Positions 56,788-64,000 of a stretch of DNA of 64,000 nt are shown in pieces. Position 1 is the first letter of the stretch, and the number at the start of each line of letters is the position of its first letter. The position numbers and the translations under genes are program-made. The DNA lies in NCBI GenBank assembly GCA_913061185.1, contig CAJXTI010000003.1, positions 1 through 64,000 of the forward strand, given 5' to 3'. Source of the DNA: an uncultured Oceanobacter sp. GTDB lineage: Bacteria > Pseudomonadota > Gammaproteobacteria > Pseudomonadales > Oceanobacteraceae. Under the pieces are notes generated by a model. That model was not told where the DNA came from. It saw only the letters and a list, made by a program, of their open reading frames with translations, and ran no database searches.

Positions 56788-57648
56788 TTATACAGCCGCG
56801 GCGCCGCTAACGATTTCCGAAATTTCCTGGGTGATCGCTGCCTGACGAGCCTTGTTGTATAGCAAATTCAGCTCGTTGATCATCTCACCGGCGTTATCTG
56901 TGGCACTTTTCATTGCCAGCATACGCGCGGCCTGTTCACAGGCATTGTTCTCAACCACACCCTGGTATACCTGGGATTCAACATAGCGAACCAGCAAACC
57001 TTCAAGGATATCCTTGGCGTCCGGTTCGTAGATGTAGTCCCAGTGGTGTTTCAGTGAATCGTCTTCTTCCGCTTTTAGCGGCAACAATTGTTCCGCGATG
57101 GGCTGTTGCGTCATGGTGTTCACAAAGCGATTGTGCATGATGAACAGGCGATCGATCTTGCCTTCATCAAATGCATCCAGCATCACTTTTACCGAACCGA
57201 TCAGGCTGGCCAGTTCCGGTGCATCACCCAGATGGGTTTTTGCAGCCACAACGTTGCCACCAAAATTGGCAAAGAACAGTGATGCCTTGGCACCCACAGA
57301 GCAGAAGTCAACTTCCACACCTTGTTCTTTCCAGTTTTTCGCTTGCTGTGCCACACGCTTGAACAGGTTGTTGTTCAAACCGCCACACAGGCCACGGTCG
57401 GAGGAAACCACAATGTAACCAACGCGCTTGATGTCGCGTTCTTGCAGATAACGATGGCGGTATTCAGATGTCGCATTCGCCAGGTGACCGATAACACTAC
57501 GGATTTTATCCGCAAATGGACGGCTTTGGGTCATGCGCAGCTGAGCGCGACGCATTTTACTAACAGCCACTTTTTCCATGGCTGAAGTAATTTTTTGCGT
57601 GCTTTTTACGCTCGTAATCTGCTCTTTAATTTCTTTACCGACTGCCAT
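56788..57648 (-). CDS. atpG: ATP synthase gamma subunit
   Basis: This is the rotary shaft of F1. The 286-aa protein starts [21 protein letters not shown], the conserved N-terminal helix. It has [15 protein letters not shown] and the C-terminal [26 protein letters not shown] helix that enters the alpha/beta ring. ATG 57648 follows AAGG; a TTG two codons upstream is less likely. Confidence 0.97.
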   Translation of the reverse strand: MAVGKEIKEQITSVKSTQKITSAMEKVAVSKMRRAQLRMTQSRPFADKIRSVIGHLANATSEYRHRYLQERDIKRVGYIVVSSDRGLCGGLNNNLFKRVAQQAKNWKEQGVEVDFCSVGAKASLFFANFGGNVVAAKTHLGDAPELASLIGSVKVMLDAFDEGKIDRLFIMHNRFVNTMTQQPIAEQLLPLKAEEDDSLKHHWDYIYEPDAKDILEGLLVRYVESQVYQGVVENNACEQAARMLAMKSATDNAGEMINELNLLYNKARQAAITQEISEIVSGAAAV

Positions 57649-57714
57649 AATCAAGCTGCCTTACGTTGCGTGAATCCACGCTGGCACGGGATTAGCTCCG
57701 TGCCAGCCCCGGAC

Positions 57715-59253
57715 TTACCAGGTCTGAGAGCTCTTGAAAGATTCAATACACTCTTTCAGACCGGCTGCGATCTCGTCGTTAAAGTCGCCTTTCACGTTGA
57801 TTTTCGCCATCAGTTCAGCAAATTCGCTGTTGGCAAAGCTCAGCAGGGCAGCTTCGAATGGACGGATTTTCGCCACTTCTACGTCGTTCAGGAAGCCTTC
57901 GTTGGCGGCATAAATCACCAGACCCATTTCCGCAGTCGACATCGGTGCGTACTGGCCTTGCTTCATCAGCTCGGTCACTGCGCGGCCATGTTCCAGCTGC
58001 TTGCGGGTCGCTTCATCCAGATCAGAAGCGAACTGGGCAAACGCTGCCAGTTCACGGTACTGAGCCAGCGCCAAACGAATACCACCGCCCAGCTTCTTGA
58101 TGATTTTGGTCTGTGCTGCACCACCGACACGGGAAACCGAAATACCGGCGTTCATCGCTGGACGTATGCCAGAGTTGAACAGGTTGGTTTCCAGGAAGAT
58201 CTGACCATCGGTGATCGAGATCACGTTGGTTGGTACAAACGCAGAGACGTCACCGCCCTGGGTTTCAATGATCGGCAGGGCCGTCAGCGAACCGGTCTTG
58301 CCTTCAACACCGCTTACGTTTTTGACGTAATCAGGGTTCACCCGACAAGCACGTTCCAGCAAACGGGAGTGCAAATAGAAAACGTCACCAGGGTAAGCTT
58401 CACGACCAGGAGGACGCTTCAGCAACAATGAGATCTGACGGTAAGCCCAGGCTTGTTTGGTCAGGTCATCGTATACAATCAGGGCGTCTTCACCGCGATC
58501 GAGGAAGTATTCACCCATCGCACAACCGGCGTATGGCGCCAGAAACTGCATCGCTGCAGGATCGGCAGCACCAGCGGCAACAATGATGGTGTGTTCCATG
58601 GCGCCGTGCTCTTCCAGTTTACGAACCACGTTCGCAATGGAAGACTGCTTTTGGCCAATCGCCACGTAGACACACTTAATACCGGTGCCTTTCTGGTTAA
58701 TGATGGCATCAATCGCCATCGCCGACTTGCCGGTCTGACGGTCACCAATGATCAGCTCACGCTGGCCACGACCGACAGGAACCATGGAGTCAACCGCCTT
58801 GTAACCGGTTGGCAACGGCTGATCTACACCCTGACGAGCAATTACGCCAGGCGCAACGCGTTCAACAGGTGCAGATGTGTTGGTCTCAATCGGACCCTTG
58901 CCGTCAATCGGGCGACCCAGAGTGTCCACAACACGACCCAGCAGGGCTTCGCCGGTTGGAACTTCCAGGATACGACCGGTACATTTCGCTTTCTGGCCTT
59001 CGGCCAGCGATTTGTATTCGCCCAGAATAACCGCGCCTACAGAGTCGCGTTCCAGGTTCATGGCCAGGCCGTAGACACCGCCGTCAAATTCAATCATCTC
59101 ACCGTACATTACGTCGGCAAGACCATGGATACGAACGATACCGTCGGATACGGATACAACGGTGCCCTCGTTCTGGGCTTGTGAAGTCACATCGAGACTT
59201 TCGATGCGTTTTTTGATGACTTCACTGATCTCGGATGGATTCAGTTGCTGCAT
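57715..59253 (-). CDS. atpA: ATP synthase alpha subunit
   Basis: This is the non-catalytic nucleotide-binding subunit of F1. The 512-aa protein matches E. coli AtpA (513). It has Walker A GDRQTGKS, the segment with the arginine finger near [14 protein letters not shown], and [18 protein letters not shown] at the N-terminus. ATG 59253 follows GAGGG, 15 bp past atpH. Confidence 0.98.
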   Translation of the reverse strand: MQQLNPSEISEVIKKRIESLDVTSQAQNEGTVVSVSDGIVRIHGLADVMYGEMIEFDGGVYGLAMNLERDSVGAVILGEYKSLAEGQKAKCTGRILEVPTGEALLGRVVDTLGRPIDGKGPIETNTSAPVERVAPGVIARQGVDQPLPTGYKAVDSMVPVGRGQRELIIGDRQTGKSAMAIDAIINQKGTGIKCVYVAIGQKQSSIANVVRKLEEHGAMEHTIIVAAGAADPAAMQFLAPYAGCAMGEYFLDRGEDALIVYDDLTKQAWAYRQISLLLKRPPGREAYPGDVFYLHSRLLERACRVNPDYVKNVSGVEGKTGSLTALPIIETQGGDVSAFVPTNVISITDGQIFLETNLFNSGIRPAMNAGISVSRVGGAAQTKIIKKLGGGIRLALAQYRELAAFAQFASDLDEATRKQLEHGRAVTELMKQGQYAPMSTAEMGLVIYAANEGFLNDVEVAKIRPFEAALLSFANSEFAELMAKINVKGDFNDEIAAGLKECIESFKSSQTW

Positions 59254-59268
59254 GCATCGTCCCTCAAA

Positions 59269-59805
59269 CTAGGATTTCATCGCTTCGGCCAACTTTGACA
59301 GCTTGCCTGTGAGTGAGCCGTCAATAACCAGGTCGCCTGCACGAATAATAGCGCCGCCGATGAGTGACTCATCGACTTCGCTGGTCATTCGGACATCGCG
59401 TTGCAGTTTGGCTTTAAGTGCCTGAGCGAGCTTGTTTGACTGGGTTTCGGTCAGTGCGTACGCAGAGGTCACTACGACATCTACTGCGTTTTGCAGCTGG
59501 GCCTTCAACTCTTCATAAAGAGCTGTAATTTCAGTCAACAGCGTCAGACGCTTGTTTTCTGCCAGAACGTGTACCAGGTTTTTGGCTGCGTCATTAAGCT
59601 TTTCGCCACATACGTCAATCAAGGCTTGTGCCTGCTGTGCCGCAGTCAGAGAAGGATGTACCAGCACCTTCGCCATCGCAGCGTCGGATGCATAAGCGGA
59701 CAGCAGGGCCAGATCGTCTGACCATGCATCCAGGGACTTCTTCTCTTCTGCTTCAGCAAACACGGCCTTGGCGTATGGCCGAGCGAGAGTGGTTAATTCA
59801 GCCAT
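59269..59805 (-). CDS. atpH: ATP synthase delta subunit
   Basis: This is the peripheral-stalk delta subunit that anchors F1 to the b dimer. The 178-aa protein has TLARPYAKAVFAEA near the start and the C-terminal DESLIGGAIIRAGDLVIDGSLTGKL signature. Start ATG 59805 follows GAGG, 11 bp past atpF. Confidence 0.96.
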   Translation of the reverse strand: MAELTTLARPYAKAVFAEAEEKKSLDAWSDDLALLSAYASDAAMAKVLVHPSLTAAQQAQALIDVCGEKLNDAAKNLVHVLAENKRLTLLTEITALYEELKAQLQNAVDVVVTSAYALTETQSNKLAQALKAKLQRDVRMTSEVDESLIGGAIIRAGDLVIDGSLTGKLSKLAEAMKS

Positions 59806-59816
59806 GGCAACCTCGC

Positions 59817-60287
59817 TTAGAGTTCTTCAGTCAGTTGATTAAGCAGATCAGCGTGAGCTGATGCATCGACTGACTTGCCCAGGATCTTGGTAGCGCCGGC
59901 AACCGCCAGCTCAGATACCTGTTTGCGCAGAACTTCTTTCGCGCGGTTAACCTCTTGCTCAACTTCTGCTTGAGCAGCGGCTACCAGGCGGTCACCTTCA
60001 GCGCGAGCGGTTTCTTTCGCTTCGTCGATGATTTGGTTGGCACGCTTGTTAGCCTGTTCGATGATTTCGGCAGCTTTTTCTTTGCTTTCACGCAGCTGGG
60101 AAACGGCTTTTTCCTGAGCCAGTTCCAAGTCGCGCTCGGCACGGTTTGCTGCGTCCAGACCATCGGCAATTTTCTTTTCACGCTCTTGCATGGCACCCAG
60201 CAGGTGGGGCCATACGAATTTCATGCAAAACCACACGAAAATCGCGAATGTGATGATCTGGCCGATAAGTGTCGCGTTAATGTTCAC
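59817..60287 (-). CDS. atpF: ATP synthase b subunit
   Basis: This is the Fo peripheral stalk subunit. The 156-aa length is identical to E. coli. There is a single N-terminal membrane helix (about 5-25, [23 protein letters not shown]), then a long charged, Ala/Glu/Lys-rich coiled coil. The start is GTG at 60287 after GAGGAG. Confidence 0.96.
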   Translation of the reverse strand: MNINATLIGQIITFAIFVWFCMKFVWPHLLGAMQEREKKIADGLDAANRAERDLELAQEKAVSQLRESKEKAAEIIEQANKRANQIIDEAKETARAEGDRLVAAAQAEVEQEVNRAKEVLRKQVSELAVAGATKILGKSVDASAHADLLNQLTEEL

Positions 60288-60341
60288 GCCAGACTCCTCA
60301 TGTTCGTTGGTTAAGGAAGTTCGTTAAAAAAGGAACGACCC

Positions 60342-60593
<252 letters not shown>

Positions 60594-60619
60594 TTAGTTA
60601 GTAAGTTAATGGTTAAAAA

Positions 60620-61534
<915 letters not shown>

Positions 61535-61552
61535 TCACTCTCAGTCCATAGT

Positions 61553-61921
61553 TTATAAATTGGCGACTTTTGCCGAGGCCAGATGCCCCAGCTGCACTGT
61601 TATAAATCCTGCAAACAGTGCCAGTACATTCAGATGCTCAACCCGCTGGAAGATGACCATAAAACACAGCGCAGTCAGCAAAAATTTCCAGGATTCTCCC
61701 TGGTAAAACGATTGCACGATCCTGGTAGCAGATCGGGCCCCGGTATAGCGGAACGCGCGCCAGACAAAGTAAGCGTTGGGCAGGGCGCAAGTTAACCCTC
61801 CCAACAACGCCGACATGGCGGCTACATCACTGTGTAACCAGGCAAGCAGAGCAGAAATCAGCGCCAGGATCAGTTGCAAGATGACGATCCGGTACGCAGG
61901 CGGACGCGGTACAGTAGACAA
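61553..61921 (-). CDS. atpI: ATP synthase I protein
   Basis: AtpI assists c-ring assembly and leads most proteobacterial atp operons. The 122-aa protein has four membrane helices with the family-like GGLTCALPNAYFVWRAFR and GESWKFLLTALCFMVIF. The start is TTG at 61921 with GAGG five bases upstream. It is the first gene of the operon, 21 bp before atpB. Confidence 0.9.
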   Translation of the reverse strand: MSTVPRPPAYRIVILQLILALISALLAWLHSDVAAMSALLGGLTCALPNAYFVWRAFRYTGARSATRIVQSFYQGESWKFLLTALCFMVIFQRVEHLNVLALFAGFITVQLGHLASAKVANL

Positions 61922-62063
61922 CCTGACCTCATTACTTATTGGATTTCTGCTTTGGCCAGTGCAAAAGCGCGGTGATTATATGGGCAAGGTATCCGGCCTT
62001 CAACCAGTTACCGGATCTATCTGTAATAAATTGGTCGTAGTGCTTTAGGTGCCCTTCGCACCC

Positions 62064-62077
62064 TTGACCCGGGTCAA
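62064..62077. promoter_or_regulatory. FNR/CRP-family-like box upstream of the atp operon
   Basis: TTGACCCGGGTCAA is a perfect 14-bp palindrome that fits TTGAY-N4-RTCAA, the site type of the FNR/Anr/FixK/Dnr regulators. It lies 143 bp upstream of atpI in the 277-bp gap between parB and atpI. No clear sigma-70 hexamers for atpI could be set at the right distance. The rest of the gap shows nothing else. Confidence 0.45.
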
Positions 62078-62198
62078 TGTGCGCGATTTTTGCCAATAAT
62101 AAGGCTGACACCCCCTTGCCTTCTCGCTCAGCACCCGTTGGCCACCCTCAGCCCGGTGTGCTCCGGTGACAGAAGACACAGCGGAATCGTCAGGCAGA

Positions 62199-63101
62199 TT
62201 ACTGAAGGTGGCTCAATATGCCGTCGAGTTCATCCAGGCTGGTGTAGTTGATCACCAGTTTTCCCTTGCCTCTGGCATTATGACGGATCGAGACACTGGC
62301 ACCGAGGCGCTCACCCAGCATGCGTTCCAGTCGCTCGACGTCCGGATCGGGCACGGCTGCTGGCGCTACGGCTTCAGGTTGTTTTTGTTCATGGCTACGC
62401 ACCAGCGCTTCGGTTTGCCGTACAGTCAGGCCCTTGGCCACTACCTGATCGGCCGCCAGACTTTGTGCCTGACCATTCAACCCCAATAACGCTCTGGCAT
62501 GTCCCATTTCCAGGTCGCCATTCTCCAACAGGGTTTTGACGTCTGTATTAAGGTTCATCAACCGCAACAGGTTGGCCACCGTGGTGCGGTTTTTGCCAAC
62601 CGCCTGCGCCACTTCCTGCTGGGTGAGTTCAAACTCTTGCTGCAGCCGGTGTAACGCAATCGCCTCTTCCATCGGGTTGAGGTTTTCACGCTGGATATTC
62701 TCGATCAGAGCCATGGCGATGGCCGCATCATCAGGCACATTGCGAATCAGCGCCGGGATCTGCTCCAGCCCTGCCATACGGCTTGCTCGCCAGCGACGCT
62801 CACCGGCAATGATTTCGTAGCGATCCTCCGAACCGGCCAGCAAACGCACCATAATCGGCTGCATCAAGCCCTGGGCACGGATCGAATCCGCCAGTTCTTC
62901 CAGCGCTTCCGGCTGAATATCACGCCGGGGCTGATACTGGCCCGGCTGGATCACATCCAGCGGCAGATGGATCAGGTCACCATCTGCCCGCTCCGATGGG
63001 AGATCGGCGGTGGTTGGGGCCGAGTCGTCGTCCTGGCCAGCGTGTGACGCTGCCAATAGCGCATCGAGGCCGCGCCCCAGGCCACGTTTACGTTTTGTCA
63101 T
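62199..63101 (-). CDS. parB: chromosome-partitioning protein ParB
   Basis: ParB is the CTP-dependent clamp that loads at parS and spreads to form the partition complex. The 300-aa protein has a basic start (MTKRKRGLGRGLDALL, the ParA-stimulating segment). The ParB/Srx box with EIIAGERRWRASRMAG, the helix-turn-helix (ELTQQEVAQAVGKNRTTVANLLRLM) and a C-terminal dimerisation domain follow. It is 38 bp downstream of parA. Two parS-like sites are present at 25.3 and 33.5 kb. Confidence 0.97.
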   Translation of the reverse strand: MTKRKRGLGRGLDALLAASHAGQDDDSAPTTADLPSERADGDLIHLPLDVIQPGQYQPRRDIQPEALEELADSIRAQGLMQPIMVRLLAGSEDRYEIIAGERRWRASRMAGLEQIPALIRNVPDDAAIAMALIENIQRENLNPMEEAIALHRLQQEFELTQQEVAQAVGKNRTTVANLLRLMNLNTDVKTLLENGDLEMGHARALLGLNGQAQSLAADQVVAKGLTVRQTEALVRSHEQKQPEAVAPAAVPDPDVERLERMLGERLGASVSIRHNARGKGKLVINYTSLDELDGILSHLQ

Positions 63102-63139
63102 ACCTTGATTCCGATCATGTCCGTTTCGAACATCTCTAT

Positions 63140-63910
63140 TCAGGCCGTTACCACCCGGTGACGGCGATTCATTTCTCCGGCCAGCGCCAGATAAGCCATG
63201 GCACCACGCGAATTCCGGTCATACAGCAATGCCGGTATGCCGTAGCTTGGTGCCTCGGCCAGACGCACATTGCGGGGAATGACAGTATCGTAAACCCGCT
63301 TGCCAAAGTGACTCACCAGCTGCGCTGATACCTCTTCTGTCAGGCTATTGCGCGGGTCGTACATGGTGCGCAACAGGCCTTCAATGTGGAGCTGTGGATT
63401 GTAGGCATCCTTGATCGAGTCGACGGTTTCCATCAAGGCACTGAGGCCTTCAAGAGCATAGTATTCGCACTGCATCGGAATCAGCACCGCATCGGCAGCC
63501 ACCATCGCATTCACCGTCAACATGCTGAGCGATGGCGGACAATCGATCAGTATATAGTCGTAACGCCCTTGTACACTCGCCAGCGCCTTGCGTAACCGCT
63601 GCTCGCGTCCGATCACATTGATCAGCTCCACTTCTGCAGCCGTCAGGTCACCATTGGAAGGAATCAGGTCATAACCCGCCTCGCCAGCTGGCACAATGGC
63701 TTCTTCTACAGCGCAACGCTGCACCAATACCTCGTAGAGGGAGTTTTCCAGTGCATATTTGTCGACACCACTGCCCATGGTGGCATTACCCTGGGGGTCA
63801 AGATCGATCAGCATCACGCGGCGCTTGGTCGCCGCCAGTGAGGCAGCCAGATTCACTGCCGTCGTCGTCTTGCCTACACCGCCTTTCTGATTGGTAATCG
63901 CCAGAATCAT
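63140..63910 (-). CDS. parA: chromosome-partitioning ATPase ParA (Soj)
   Basis: ParA is the deviant-Walker ATPase that moves ParB-parS complexes over the nucleoid. The 256-aa protein has the signature NQKGGVGKTTTAVNLA with both Walker A lysines, LIDLDPQGNAT, and LIDCPPSLSMLTVNA. It follows rsmG by 21 bp, the classical oriC-proximal order. Confidence 0.97.
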   Translation of the reverse strand: MILAITNQKGGVGKTTTAVNLAASLAATKRRVMLIDLDPQGNATMGSGVDKYALENSLYEVLVQRCAVEEAIVPAGEAGYDLIPSNGDLTAAEVELINVIGREQRLRKALASVQGRYDYILIDCPPSLSMLTVNAMVAADAVLIPMQCEYYALEGLSALMETVDSIKDAYNPQLHIEGLLRTMYDPRNSLTEEVSAQLVSHFGKRVYDTVIPRNVRLAEAPSYGIPALLYDRNSRGAMAYLALAGEMNRRHRVVTA

Positions 63911-63931
63911 CGTCTTCGCTCTACAGGGATA

Positions 63932-64000
63932 TTATTGATCAGTCGGTGTACGGTCTGCGCCCGGAACAGCGACCAGCCGCAGCAGATGGCGCTGGCCTTC
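63932..64000 (-). CDS. rsmG: 16S rRNA m7G527 methyltransferase, 3' end only
   Basis: Only the last 22 codons lie in the window, reading EGQRHLLRLVAVPG and then a short polar tail before TAA. The GQRHL segment corresponds to the conserved GERHL near the end of RsmG (GidB), and the position directly upstream of parA is the standard one. The gene continues beyond the right edge. Confidence 0.75.
   Translation of the reverse strand, partial: EGQRHLLRLVAVPGADRTPTDQ

Overview
The window is chromosomal DNA from a gammaproteobacterium, most like marine Oceanospirillales/Pseudomonadales relatives. The evidence is gene order: rsmG-parA-parB-atpIBEFHAGDC (the usual neighbourhood of oriC), argH | algZ-algR-hemC-hemD-hemX-hemY, pepP-ubiH-ubiI-ygfB | TIGR02449-zapA-ssrS(6S RNA)-ygfA, and lgt-thyA-folA with ptsP-rppH. 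All of these are Pseudomonas-like blocks. No species can be named from the sequence alone. No tRNA, rRNA, CRISPR array, integrase or transposase was seen.

Layout. 0.2-12.4 kb: a patatin-like lipase, folA, a GGDEF/EAL protein, thyA, lgt, a TauE-type exporter, an NRDE protein, ptsP, rppH, a HAD phosphatase and an imelysin lipoprotein. 12.4-20 kb: rlmI, the ubiquinone hydroxylases ubiI and ubiH, pepP, ygfB, then divergently a ZapB-like protein, zapA, 6S RNA and ygfA. 20-25.3 kb: an unannotated 42-aa membrane ORF, an alpha/beta hydrolase, glnA with a sigma-54/NtrC control region, and typA. 25.3-33.5 kb: an accessory segment (LysR + SDR; a tripartite RND efflux operon whose pump gene is frameshifted) lying between two ~75-bp direct repeats that copy the 3' end of typA and a parS-like palindrome. 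33.5-36 kb: a flavin-binding stress-type protein, a broken PIN toxin gene, a PA4642-family protein, trmB and DUF423. 36-41 kb: ubiD with a ferredoxin-reductase-like gene, a MscS channel and an orphan amino-acid-type binding protein. 41-49 kb: haem biosynthesis, the AlgZ/AlgR two-component system and argH. 49-54.7 kb: an orphan binding lipoprotein, a membrane GGDEF/EAL protein and an HDAC-family deacetylase in one overlapping operon, then an outer-membrane barrel protein. 54.8-64 kb: the complete F1Fo ATP synthase operon, parB, parA and the last codons of rsmG.

Most of the window is core metabolism. The most interesting parts are (i) the three-gene operon at 49.7-54.1 kb, whose architecture resembles the NspS-MbaA periplasmic sensor/c-di-GMP module but with a different binding-protein family and an added deacetylase, and (ii) the 8.2-kb segment bounded by typA-end/parS-like repeats. 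Three short-unit tandem arrays (11, 16 and 11 bp) sit beside genes at 12.4, 13.9 and 33.2 kb.
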